From positions 1 through 27,604 of the forward strand of contig CAJUKL010000032.1 in the NCBI GenBank assembly GCA_910587195.1: a stretch of DNA of 27,604 nucleotides, read 5' to 3'. Shown here in pieces: positions 1 through 7,396 of this stretch. The notes beneath the pieces are model-generated. The model saw nothing but the letters and a program-made list of their open reading frames with translations. It did no database searches and had not been told where the DNA came from. The DNA comes from an uncultured Clostridia bacterium (GTDB lineage Bacteria > Bacillota > Clostridia > Lachnospirales > Anaerotignaceae). The translations under genes and the position numbers were made by a program. The number at the start of each line of letters is the position of its first letter. Position 1 is the first letter of the stretch.

Positions 1-237
1 TGCAAAACTTCGTTTTGCTGCTGTGTGTTGGAGTTGAAAAGTTACTATAGTTGAACAACAACAAAGCACCATCCGTTAAAAATTTTTGTTCTGTCCCGTT
101 TGTAAAAGGAAAAGTTTTTGCTCAAACTTTTTCAAAAAGCTTGTAAGGGTTTGGGTTGCAAAACGTCCGGTGGACGTTTGTTCTGCAACGACCGGAATGA
201 AATGGAGACCAAAGTTCCCAAGGTTTTTTACATTTGT
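1..237 (+). repeat. Mosaic intergenic repeat, copy A (truncated by window start)
   Basis: This copy aligns with 17136-17310 (copy C) and, inverted, with 27380-27604 (copy D2). It opens with the hairpin GCAAAAC-ttc-GTTTTGC at 2-18. It then carries the shared core ending in the near-palindrome at 123-143 and a variable cassette at 156-210 holding the stem AACGTCC-ggt-GGACGTT. It closes with CCCAAGG and a T run. The cassette is visibly richer in GC than the genes around it. The copy lies just beyond the stop codon of the methyltransferase gene, whose transcript probably runs through it. No convincing coding potential is seen. The true left end is outside the window. Confidence 0.85.
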
Positions 238-257
238 AAATATGAAAGAATAATATA

Positions 258-1394
258 TTATTTTTTAGGCGGTCTAGGGCCTTCAAATTGGTAATAGTCT
301 GTTTTAATACGACCATTAAACAATTTTCTTTTTTTGTCTGCTTTTCTGCCAAAAAGACTTTCAAAATATTCCATAGATGTAATAAAATAAGAAGACCAAG
401 TTTTATTATCTTTCATCAATTCTCCTAATGCTCTATACATTTGTTCTACCTCTTTGAGTTCTCCAATTCGTTCTCCATAAGGTGGATTGGCAATTAAAAC
501 ACCATATTTTCCGGGTAGTTTTATATCAAAACAAGATTTTGTTTCAAATTGTATACAGTCGTCTACCCCTGCTTTGATAGCATTTTCTTTTGCTAATGCA
601 ATCGCATTTTCATCAATATCACTTCCATAAATTTCAGGCATAACATCATATTGAATTGCTTGATAAGCCTCAATTCTCGCTTCTTTCCATATTTTTTTAC
701 CAATTCTTTCCCATTCTTCAGAAGCAAATTTTCTGTTTAATCCGGGCGCAATATTTCTAGCTAACATAGCGGCTTCAATAGGGATGGTGCCAGAACCACA
801 AAATGGGTCTAAAAGGATACGGTCTTTTTTCCAAAAACTTAGTTGTACCATAGCAGAAGCTAAGGTTTCTTTTAAAGGCGCAACCATGGCATTTTCCCGG
901 TATCCTCTTTTATGAAGTCCAGAGCCAGAAGTATCAATTGCTAAAGTAACAACATCTTTTAAAATACCAACTTGTATAGTATAAGATGCACCTGTTTCAT
1001 CAAACCAATCTGTATGATATGTTTGTTTTAATTTTTCTACAATCGCTTTTTTTACAATAGCTTGACAATCTGGAACACTAAAGAGGGTAGATTTTACAGA
1101 TTTTCCGATAACCGTAAATTTTCCATCTTCTGGAATCCATTCTGCCCAAGGGAGTGCTTTTGTTTGTTCAAAAAGTTCGTCAAATGTTACAGCAGTAAAG
1201 CTACCCATTTTAATCCAAACACGTCCTGCACAGCGTAACCAAAGATTTGCTTTTGCAATCGTCACTTCATCTCCTGTAAATTCTACCCTGCCATCATATG
1301 TTTTTATATTTTTAAAACCTAATGCAATGGCTTCTCTTTTTAAAACAGCTTCTAAACCAAAGGTGGAAGAAGCAATGAAATTAATATTTGACAT
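258..1394 (-). CDS. THUMP-domain class I SAM-dependent RNA methyltransferase (YpsC / RlmL N-terminal type)
   Basis: Predicted RNA N2-guanine methyltransferase, related to B. subtilis YpsC and to the N-terminal half of E. coli RlmL, which modifies 23S rRNA G2445. The N-terminal third matches the ferredoxin-like/THUMP RNA-binding region. The C-terminal half is a Rossmann methyltransferase with the SAM-binding motif DPFCGSGT at about residues 196-203 and the catalytic NPPYGER motif at about 303-309. At about 378 residues it is full length for single-domain members. I prefer the ATG at 1394 over the in-frame ATG at 1406, because GGAG sits 6 nt before the former and nothing comparable precedes the latter. 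It is divergent from tgt, another RNA-modification gene. The exact target nucleotide is inferred from family only. Confidence 0.88.
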   Translation of the reverse strand: MSNINFIASSTFGLEAVLKREAIALGFKNIKTYDGRVEFTGDEVTIAKANLWLRCAGRVWIKMGSFTAVTFDELFEQTKALPWAEWIPEDGKFTVIGKSVKSTLFSVPDCQAIVKKAIVEKLKQTYHTDWFDETGASYTIQVGILKDVVTLAIDTSGSGLHKRGYRENAMVAPLKETLASAMVQLSFWKKDRILLDPFCGSGTIPIEAAMLARNIAPGLNRKFASEEWERIGKKIWKEARIEAYQAIQYDVMPEIYGSDIDENAIALAKENAIKAGVDDCIQFETKSCFDIKLPGKYGVLIANPPYGERIGELKEVEQMYRALGELMKDNKTWSSYFITSMEYFESLFGRKADKKRKLFNGRIKTDYYQFEGPRPPKK

Positions 1395-1438
1395 AGTATT
1401 CTCCATTCTTATCTTTAATTAAAAATTCTTACAAATTA

Positions 1439-1447
1439 ATTATACCA
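1439..1447 (-). promoter_or_regulatory. Extended -10 promoter for the methyltransferase gene
   Basis: On the minus strand the sequence reads TGG-TATAAT, a perfect -10 with an extended TGn element, about 45 nt before the start codon. No good -35 is visible at the expected distance, which an extended -10 can compensate for. Confidence 0.55.
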
Positions 1448-1473
1448 GAATTACTAAAGATATGGGATAGAAC

Positions 1474-1502
1474 TTGCAAAAAAAATAAAAAAAATGTATA
1501 GT
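1474..1502 (+). promoter_or_regulatory. Sigma-A type promoter for tgt
   Basis: TTGCAA and TATAGT are separated by exactly 17 nt, placing transcription initiation near 1509, about 28 nt before the tgt start. Confidence 0.6.
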
Positions 1503-1536
1503 ATTAAAAATACAATAGAAAGAAATGAGGGAAAAA

Positions 1537-2685
1537 ATGTATCATTTATTAAAATTAGAAGGCAGAGCAAAAAGAGGAGAATTTTATACTCCGCATGGAG
1601 TGATACAAACGCCTGTCTTTATGAATGTTGGCACGATTGCAGCCATTAAAGGCGCTGTTTCTTCAGAAGATTTAGAAAGAGTTCATTGCCAAGTAGAGTT
1701 ATCAAATACGTATCATTTACACGTTCGTCCGGGAGATGAAATTGTAAAAAAATTAGGTGGACTGCATAAATTTATGGTTTGGGAAAAACCTATTTTAACA
1801 GATTCTGGTGGGTTTCAAGTATTTTCTTTAACTTCTTTAAGAAAAATAAAAGAGGAAGGTGTTTATTTTTCTTCTCATGTAGATGGCAGAAAAATTTTTA
1901 TGGGGCCAGAACAAAGTATGCAAATACAATCTAATTTAGCATCTACTATTGCGATGGCATTTGATGAATGTATTGGTATTCCTGCGGAAAGGGAATATGT
2001 ACAAAATTCTGTCGATAGAACAACAAGATGGTTAGAACGCTGTAAAAAAGCACTTTACGCATTAAATCAAAAAGAAGATACCATCAATAAACAGCAAATG
2101 CTTTTCGGAATTAATCAAGGAGCAGTTTATGAAGATATTCGCATTGAACATGCAAAAAGAATTTCTGATATGGATTTAGATGGTTATGCCATAGGTGGGC
2201 TTGCTGTAGGAGAAACACATGCAGAAATGTATCATATTTTAGAGGAAGTGGTGCCTTATTTACCACAAAATAAACCTACTTATTTAATGGGGGTAGGAAC
2301 ACCAGAAAATATACTAGAAGCAGTGGAAAGAGGTGTTGACTTTTTTGATTGTGTACTTCCTTCCAGAAATGGCCGTCATGCACATGTCTATACCAATGCA
2401 GGAAAAATTAACTTGTTAAATGCAAAATATGAATTAGATGATGCACCAATTGCACATGATTGCGGTTGTCCAGCTTGTCAAAGATATTCCAGAGCCTATA
2501 TCCGTCATTTGTTTAAGGCAAAGGAAATGCTTGCCATGCGTTTGTGTGTACTTCATAATCTTTACTTTTTTAATACTATGATGGAAGAAATTAGAACTGC
2601 ACTAGAAGAAGGAAGATTTGCGCAATATAAAAAGCAAAAATTAGAAGGATTTCAACAATTACAGGAAGAAAGAACAAAAAGATGA
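1537..2685 (+). CDS. tgt: Queuine/preQ1 tRNA-guanine transglycosylase
   Basis: Exchanges the wobble guanine-34 of GUN-anticodon tRNAs for preQ1 in the queuosine pathway. The TIM-barrel enzyme is full length at 382 residues. The DSGGFQVFSL motif carries the catalytic Asp (about D89). FFDCVLPSRNGRHA carries the nucleophile Asp (about D271). The zinc site is CGCPAC plus a later His in CVLHN (about C309, C311, C314, H340). The ATG at 1537 is chosen over the in-frame ATG at 1525 because GAGGG lies 5 nt before it. The stop codon overlaps the next gene's start (ATGA), so translation is probably coupled to the immunity-like gene downstream. No queuosine biosynthesis genes are visible in the window. 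Confidence 0.96.
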   Translation: MYHLLKLEGRAKRGEFYTPHGVIQTPVFMNVGTIAAIKGAVSSEDLERVHCQVELSNTYHLHVRPGDEIVKKLGGLHKFMVWEKPILTDSGGFQVFSLTSLRKIKEEGVYFSSHVDGRKIFMGPEQSMQIQSNLASTIAMAFDECIGIPAEREYVQNSVDRTTRWLERCKKALYALNQKEDTINKQQMLFGINQGAVYEDIRIEHAKRISDMDLDGYAIGGLAVGETHAEMYHILEEVVPYLPQNKPTYLMGVGTPENILEAVERGVDFFDCVLPSRNGRHAHVYTNAGKINLLNAKYELDDAPIAHDCGCPACQRYSRAYIRHLFKAKEMLAMRLCVLHNLYFFNTMMEEIRTALEEGRFAQYKKQKLEGFQQLQEERTKR

Positions 2686-3128
2686 AAGAATTTATTTTTT
2701 TAGCAGTTGCAGAAAATGTTCTTTCTATTTTACAAAATAAAGAACAAAAAAAGATTGCACAAAATGCAATATTAGATTGTTGGAATTGGATAGAAACAAA
2801 GGAAAAAGAGGGAGATTATTTTTATGGACTACTTGACCATGAGGATAGAGGACTGGTTTTATTTCAAGAAAGTACCTATTATAAAAAAGAAATCTATGCT
2901 TGGAATTGTATAATAGATGCAGTTGCTTATTTTTCTAAAAAAGCATATGAATTTAATTTTTTTCCGCAAGCAATAGAAATCATAGATGATACTTTAATAG
3001 AACATTCCATTGAAAATTTTTTGAAATGCAATAAAAATGCAGCCTGTTTTATTGATAATGTCATAAAAATCTGTATAGACATAACAGATATAAAAATGCT
3101 TAAAAAGAAACTGTCACAGCTTTTTTAA
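2682..3128 (+). CDS. Imm6-like immunity family protein (tentative)
   Basis: A 148-residue, acidic, mostly helical soluble protein with no signal peptide. Residues 28-60 (AILDCWNWIETK, then a short acidic GLLDHED segment) and 70-97 (IYAWNCIIDAVAY and PQAIEIIDD) resemble, from memory, the Imm6 family of polymorphic-toxin immunity proteins. In that family a CW.W motif is followed by a W.CI..AIAY helix. Its ATG overlaps the tgt stop codon by 4 nt, so expression is probably coupled to tgt. No toxin gene is visible nearby, which would make this an orphan immunity gene. The family call rests on pattern memory and needs a profile search. If wrong, it is a hypothetical protein. Confidence 0.5.
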   Translation: MKEFIFLAVAENVLSILQNKEQKKIAQNAILDCWNWIETKEKEGDYFYGLLDHEDRGLVLFQESTYYKKEIYAWNCIIDAVAYFSKKAYEFNFFPQAIEIIDDTLIEHSIENFLKCNKNAACFIDNVIKICIDITDIKMLKKKLSQLF

Positions 3129-3143
3129 AAAAGGAGCAAAAAT

Positions 3144-3473
3144 ATGTTATTAAAGTATAGGGAAATGAAAGAAGCTGTATTTAATTCCTATAAAAGTTTA
3201 TATGACAAATTTCATTATACACCAAAAGATGTTGTATTTGCTACCATAGGAGAGTATGATTTTTATAAAAATTTTTCTCAGATAGATGAAATTATTATTT
3301 TTATCAATTTTGCACTTATTTTTTTTGAAAATCAAAATAATTTTAACTTTATAAGAGAAAAACTAATAGAACTTGTAAAAGAGGAGCATTTGGAATATTA
3401 TAAAAAAGAACTCAAGGAAGAATTTGGAGAATTTATTTGTGATGTAACAAAGGTAAAAGAAATATTACAATAA
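3144..3473 (+). CDS. Imm3-like immunity family protein (tentative)
   Basis: A 109-residue helical protein starting at an ATG with AAGGAG 7 nt upstream, only 15 nt after the previous gene. The pattern is a start LKYREMKEAVFNSYKSL, a central EYDFYKN, a hydrophobic helix IDEIIIFINFALIFFE and a C-terminal EKLIELVKEE. It resembles the Imm3 polymorphic-toxin immunity family, which has a Y.E...A....Y start and a leucine/isoleucine-rich middle helix. The hydrophobic stretch is short and looks like a buried helix rather than a membrane anchor. Pairing with an Imm6-like gene supports an immunity role, since such genes cluster. Identification is from memory only. Confidence 0.42.
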   Translation: MLLKYREMKEAVFNSYKSLYDKFHYTPKDVVFATIGEYDFYKNFSQIDEIIIFINFALIFFENQNNFNFIREKLIELVKEEHLEYYKKELKEEFGEFICDVTKVKEILQ

Positions 3474-3478
3474 TAATT

Positions 3479-3509
3479 TTAGCCATAGTTTTTTAAAAGC
3501 TATGGCTAA
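3479..3509 (+). terminator. Hairpin closing the tgt-immunity operon (U tract weak)
   Basis: TTAGCCAT at 3479-3486 pairs perfectly with ATGGCTAA at 3502-3509. The inner AGTTTT/AAAGCT stretch extends the stem to about 14 bp. It lies just 5 nt after the immunity-like gene. No proper U run follows on the plus strand (ATTGTT), so it may act mainly as a 3' end-stabilising stem. Confidence 0.55.
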
Positions 3510-3513
3510 ATTG

Positions 3514-3662
3514 TTAGAAAGGCTTGAGCAAAAACTTTTTCTTTTGCGAATGGAACAGAACGAAAGTTTTTGCCCATGGTGCTCCGTTGCCGTTCCTCTA
3601 AAGCAGCTGTTCAACTTCAAAGTACAGTCGTCAAAGTTCTTTGCTTTTTTTCAAGAAAGCGT
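3514..3662 (-). repeat. Mosaic intergenic repeat, copy B (inverted, short)
   Basis: Read on the minus strand, this matches copies A and C. It runs from the CTTTCTTGAAA end motif, through CAAAGAACTTTG, GTTGAACAG and GGAGCACCATGG, to the core AAAAGTTTTTGCTCAAG. It lacks the variable hairpin cassette that follows the core in A, C, D1 and D2, and its first hairpin (equivalent to 2-18) is decayed. It fills most of the gap between the immunity-like pair and glnN. The open frame at 3502-3765 is a by-product of the repeat, not a gene. The rest of the gap, 3663-3739, shows nothing recognisable. Confidence 0.75.
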
Positions 3663-3739
3663 TGTGCTATATTTAGAAAATGGGAAAGGGTATCTAAAAA
3701 GATATGCTCTTTTATTAAAAATTTTATGGAAAAATAATG

Positions 3740-3768
3740 TTGTATTTTTATGCCATTCTCTTTAAAAT
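3740..3768 (+). promoter_or_regulatory. Promoter for glnN
   Basis: TTGTAT and TAAAAT are separated by 17 nt, with predicted initiation near 3775 and a leader of about 35 nt. No glutamine riboswitch or obvious GlnR-type operator is visible between this and the start codon. Confidence 0.5.
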
Positions 3769-3810
3769 AGATAAAATAAGGAAGCTCATAAACAAGAAAG
3801 GGTGAAGCAT

Positions 3811-5916
3811 ATGCAAGAAAAAATTTCCATCGTAGAACTTTATGGCACAAATGTATTTAACGATGCCCAAATGAGGGAACATCTGCCAAAAAGAATTTAC
3901 AAGGAACTGCAACAAACCATTGAAGAAGGAGCAGAGTTAAATGCTTCTGTCGCAGAAGTGGTTGCAAATGCCATGAAAGACTGGGCAATGGAAAGAGGTG
4001 CAACACATTTTACACATTGGTTTCAACCTATGACAGGAATTACAGCAGAAAAACATGATTCTTTTTTGACCGTAAACAACGGAAAAGCAATTACTGAATT
4101 TTCTGGAAAAGAATTGATAAAAGGGGAATCAGATGCCTCATCTTTTCCTTCCGGTGGGTTGCGTGCTACCTTTGAAGCAAGAGGATATACTGCATGGGAT
4201 TGTACTTCTCCCGCATTTTTAAGAGAGGATTCTGCTGGTGTGACACTTTGTATTCCAACCGCTTTTTGCTCTTATACAGGAGAGGCTTTAGACAAAAAAA
4301 CGCCTTTGCTTCGCTCTGTGGAAGCAATCAACAAACAGGCTTTAAGAGTATTACGCCTTTTTGGAAATACAACTTCTAAAAAAATTAACATTTATGCAGG
4401 TGCCGAACAAGAATATTTTTTAATTGATAGAAAATTATATAAAAAAAGAAAAGACTTAATTTTTACCGGCAGAACACTTTTTGGTGCGGCTCCTCCAAAA
4501 GGGCAGGAATTAGATGACCACTATTTTGGCAGCATCAAAGAAAGAATTGCAAATTTTATGAAAGAATTAAATACAGAATTGTGGAAAATGGGTGTTTCTG
4601 CAAAAACACAGCACAATGAAGTTGCCCCCGCACAACATGAACTTGCTTTAATTTATGATACTTGCAACATTGCAACAGACCACAATCAGCTTGTTATGAA
4701 ATCTATGAAAAGAATTGCAAGCCATCATGGATTAGCTTGTCTATTACATGAAAAACCATTTGCTGGTGTCAATGGCAGTGGCAAACATAATAACTGGTCT
4801 ATGGGAACAGATGACGGACAAAACTTATTAGACCCCGGCAAAACACCACATGAAAATGCACAATTTTTATTGTTTTTAGTGGCAATCATTAAAGCCGTTA
4901 ATTTGAATGCAGCATTAATTCGTCATTCAGCATCGAATCCAGGAAATGACCACAGACTGGGTGCTGGAGAAGCTCCTCCTGCTATTGTTTCTATTTTTTT
5001 GGGCGACCAATTAACAGATATTTTTGAGCAAATTGAACATGGAGAAGCTACATCTAGCATACAGGGCGGCAAAATGAAAGTTGGTGTTAATACGCTGCCA
5101 ATTTTAAAAAAGGATGCTACTGACAGAAACAGAACTTCTCCTTTTGCTTTTACAGGCAATAAATTCGAATTTCGTATGGTACCTTCTTCTGGCTCTATCT
5201 CTGGCCCTAATTTTGTTTTAAACACTGTGGTTGCAGATGTTTTAAAAGAATTTGCAGATGAGTTGGAAAAAGCAGAAGATTTTACAACAGCCGTACATGA
5301 TTTAATTCATAAAACATACGTGGAACATAAAAAGGTTATCTTTAATGGCAATGGATATTCCGAAGAATGGATTGAAGAAGCAGCAAAACGAGGTTTGCCC
5401 AATTTACCAACAATGGTAGATGCAATCCCTGCGCTGACTTCCAAGCAAACAGTTGAAATATTTGAGCGTCATAAGGTGCTGAGTCATTTGGAATTGCAGT
5501 CAAGAGCAGAAATTCACTATGAATCTTACATTAAACAAATTAATATTGAAGCAAGAACAATGATAGATATTGCATCAAAACAAATTTTGCCAGCAGTTAT
5601 AAAATATAAAAGTCATGTAGCAAAATCGTTACAGATTATTAAAGAAGTGGGTGGAGATGCCAGTGTAGAACAAAAATTATTACAGGATATTACAGAAAAT
5701 GTAAAACTATTTTATCATAATTTACAGGTATTGGAAGAACAAACAGAAAAAGCCCATCTTTTACAGGGCGATAATCAGGAACAGGCAATTTTTTACAGAG
5801 ATTATGTTGCCAAAGCAATGGAAGAAGTAAGAAAACCTGCAGATGCGCTGGAAATGCTTGTAGATGAAGATATTTGGCCATTTCCAACTTACGGAGAATT
5901 ATTATTTAATATCTAA
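3811..5916 (+). CDS. glnN: Glutamine synthetase type III
   Basis: ATP-dependent synthesis of glutamine from glutamate and ammonium, the main entry of ammonium into metabolism. At about 701 residues it has the size of GSIII rather than the 440-470 of GSI. Visible signatures in order are the N-terminal RATFEARGYTAWD, the catalytic GAEQEYFLID near residue 200, QHNEVAPAQHELA, NGSGKHNNWS, RHSASNPGNDHRLGAGEAPP, and NRTSPFAFTGNKFEFR for substrate and ATP binding. A helical GSIII C-terminal region follows. ATG 3811 is chosen over the in-frame GTG at 3802, because the GTG lies inside the AAGGGTG ribosome-binding site. The gene is monocistronic between its own promoter and a strong terminator. Confidence 0.97.
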   Translation: MQEKISIVELYGTNVFNDAQMREHLPKRIYKELQQTIEEGAELNASVAEVVANAMKDWAMERGATHFTHWFQPMTGITAEKHDSFLTVNNGKAITEFSGKELIKGESDASSFPSGGLRATFEARGYTAWDCTSPAFLREDSAGVTLCIPTAFCSYTGEALDKKTPLLRSVEAINKQALRVLRLFGNTTSKKINIYAGAEQEYFLIDRKLYKKRKDLIFTGRTLFGAAPPKGQELDDHYFGSIKERIANFMKELNTELWKMGVSAKTQHNEVAPAQHELALIYDTCNIATDHNQLVMKSMKRIASHHGLACLLHEKPFAGVNGSGKHNNWSMGTDDGQNLLDPGKTPHENAQFLLFLVAIIKAVNLNAALIRHSASNPGNDHRLGAGEAPPAIVSIFLGDQLTDIFEQIEHGEATSSIQGGKMKVGVNTLPILKKDATDRNRTSPFAFTGNKFEFRMVPSSGSISGPNFVLNTVVADVLKEFADELEKAEDFTTAVHDLIHKTYVEHKKVIFNGNGYSEEWIEEAAKRGLPNLPTMVDAIPALTSKQTVEIFERHKVLSHLELQSRAEIHYESYIKQINIEARTMIDIASKQILPAVIKYKSHVAKSLQIIKEVGGDASVEQKLLQDITENVKLFYHNLQVLEEQTEKAHLLQGDNQEQAIFYRDYVAKAMEEVRKPADALEMLVDEDIWPFPTYGELLFNI

Positions 5917-5921
5917 ACTTT

Positions 5922-5956
5922 TAAGCCTTTATCCCCAAAAGATAAAGGCTTTTTTT
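5922..5956 (+). terminator. Rho-independent terminator of glnN
   Basis: AAGCCTTTATC pairs with GATAAAGGCTT around a CCCAAAA loop, followed by a T run. It is a textbook intrinsic terminator located 6 nt after the glnN stop codon. Confidence 0.93.
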
Positions 5957-6256
5957 ATAAAAAATAAGTTATAAAAATAAAGGGATTCTTTTTTCTATTG
6001 TCTGACAAAATACATCGAACAAAATACAAGATGCTCCTTTCTTATTGTATACAAGCCACGAAATTACTTTCTTTTTGTTTTTAGCAAAGAAAATAAAACG
6101 CTTTTTTTGTCTAACAACATAAGGATTTTTTTGGTAAATATCTCAAAAAATATGTAACATTATACAAATTATTTTATAATTTATTTTAGAAATTATCAGA
6201 TATAACATATCCTTTTTTTATTTTTTTAAAAAAATAAAAAAAATGCAAAAAAATCA
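5957..6256. other. AT-rich intergenic region with long A/T palindrome
   Basis: No open frame, RNA gene or repeat copy was recognised in this 300-nt stretch. Its main feature is a perfect 30-nt palindrome at 6213-6242: T7-A-T7 followed by A7-T-A7. It ends 14 nt before the -35 of the kor operon promoter. Phased A/T runs like this bend DNA and can act as UP elements; that role is inferred. Confidence 0.6.
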
Positions 6257-6285
6257 TTGCTTTATTGTGCATATTGAGTTATAAT
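6257..6285 (+). promoter_or_regulatory. Promoter of the P-loop ATPase-korDABC operon
   Basis: TTGCTT and a perfect TATAAT are separated by 17 nt. Predicted initiation near 6292 leaves a leader of about 155 nt before the first gene. The leader contains the inverted repeat AATTGCA-ccaata-TGCAATT at 6369-6388. Confidence 0.7.
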
Positions 6286-6447
6286 AAAACCAGAAAAGGA
6301 ATTTATAGAAAAATGTATTAAAATATATACAATATTTGATTTTTATATTATGCAACTTTAATATGTTAAATTGCACCAATATGCAATTCTTACAAAAATA
6401 TAAAAATCTTTTTCTATTTGTAACTCTATCATTAGGAGGTAAAAATT

Positions 6448-7137
6448 ATGGTATCAGACAACAATGATAGCAAAAGAGTTACCATAATTACAGGGCATTA
6501 TGGCAGCGGTAAAACTGAATTTGCTGTGAATTATGCTGTAAAATTAAAACAGTCTTCTCCCAAAGTCACCCTTGGTGATTTGGATATTGTAAATGTATAC
6601 TTTCGCTCCAGAGAGAGAAAAAAAGAATTAGAAGAATTAGGTATTCATGTGATTTCTTCTAATTTGGAAGGTGACAGTGTGGATATTCCTGCTGTAGCGG
6701 CAATCGATTCTCCTGTCAGAGATAAATCAACAAAATATTTAGTTGATTTAGGTGGGAATGATGTTGGCACAATGGTGCTTGGCAGATTGAAACCTCTCTT
6801 GGACAGCGAGGAAACAGACTTTTTTATGGTTGTTAATGTAAATCGTCCGGATACCTCATCCCCAGAAGGTATTTTGGAAGAAATGAAAAGTCTGGAAGAT
6901 GCTTCTGGTTTACGTGTGACAGGGTTTATTAACAACACAAACCTTATCCGTGAAACAACAGCAGAAAATATTGCAATGGGAGATAAAATACTCAAAGAGG
7001 CCAGCCGGCTGTCTGGAGTACCAATCAAGTATACAACCTACGTGGAAGAAGTGGTTAAGGATACGCAAAACTTCCCAGATGATTTGGGCGGTGAGCTTTT
7101 TCCTCTGAAGTTTTATATGAGAAAAGATTGGATGTAG
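6448..7137 (+). CDS. P-loop ATPase (CobQ/ParA/MinD-like) leading the kor operon
   Basis: A 229-residue cytosolic nucleotide-binding protein. Residues 16-23 form a Walker A motif, GHYGSGKT. GDLDIVN at about 43-49 resembles a switch or deviant Walker B region, and YLVDLGGND at about 97-105 is a second Walker B-like strand. The rest resembles SIMIBI-class (MinD/CobQ-like) NTPases. It starts at an ATG preceded by AGGAGG and overlaps the korD region by little or nothing, so it is clearly the first gene of the operon. Position suggests a role in assembly, maturation or regulation of the iron-sulfur oxidoreductase encoded next, but no specific function is established from sequence. It lacks the paired-cysteine motif of Mrp/NBP35 cluster carriers. 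Confidence 0.75.
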   Translation: MVSDNNDSKRVTIITGHYGSGKTEFAVNYAVKLKQSSPKVTLGDLDIVNVYFRSRERKKELEELGIHVISSNLEGDSVDIPAVAAIDSPVRDKSTKYLVDLGGNDVGTMVLGRLKPLLDSEETDFFMVVNVNRPDTSSPEGILEEMKSLEDASGLRVTGFINNTNLIRETTAENIAMGDKILKEASRLSGVPIKYTTYVEEVVKDTQNFPDDLGGELFPLKFYMRKDWM

Positions 7138-7163
7138 GTAAAAATAATGGAGGTGTATCAAAA

Positions 7164-7379
7164 ATGGCAAAAGGCAAAATAACAATTGACGAGAACATTT
7201 GTAAGGGCTGTGAATTGTGTGTTTCTGTTTGTCCTAAAAAAGTATTGAAATTATCAGAAACAAGAATTAACGAAGCAGGCTATAACCCAGCAGAAGTAGT
7301 AAATGATGAGTGTATTGCTTGTACGAGCTGCGCAAGAATGTGTCCAGATTCAGCAATTACAGTAGAAAAAATAGGTTAA
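7164..7379 (+). CDS. korD: 2-oxoacid:ferredoxin oxidoreductase, delta (ferredoxin-like) subunit
   Basis: A 71-residue protein with two [4Fe-4S] binding motifs: CKGCELCVSVCP (C13, C16, C19, C23) and CIACTSCARMCP (C50, C53, C56, C60). It acts as the electron-transfer subunit that passes electrons from the catalytic core to external ferredoxin. The ATG at 7164 is chosen because GGAGG lies 10 nt upstream; an in-frame ATG at 7128 overlaps the previous gene and would add a tail not typical of the family. It is followed after 17 nt by the alpha subunit, in the order D-A-B-C seen for Kor/Vor enzymes. Substrate cannot be read from this subunit. Confidence 0.9.
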   Translation: MAKGKITIDENICKGCELCVSVCPKKVLKLSETRINEAGYNPAEVVNDECIACTSCARMCPDSAITVEKIG

Positions 7380-7396
7380 GGGAGGAGGATTTTAAT

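Noticed and set aside
122..364. Open frame of 80 residues on the minus strand
   Set aside because: It runs from the end of the methyltransferase gene into repeat copy A, has no ribosome-binding site, and its translation is that of the repeat core.
3502..3765. Open frame of 87 residues before glnN
   Set aside because: It starts inside the hairpin arm and is mostly repeat copy B; it has no ribosome-binding site.
3769..3810. Glutamine riboswitch or GlnR site before glnN
   Set aside because: The predicted leader is only about 35 nt and shows no structured motif or paired operator.
6645..7028. 127-residue minus-strand frame opposite the P-loop ATPase
   Set aside because: It lies inside a well-supported gene, with no start signals of its own.
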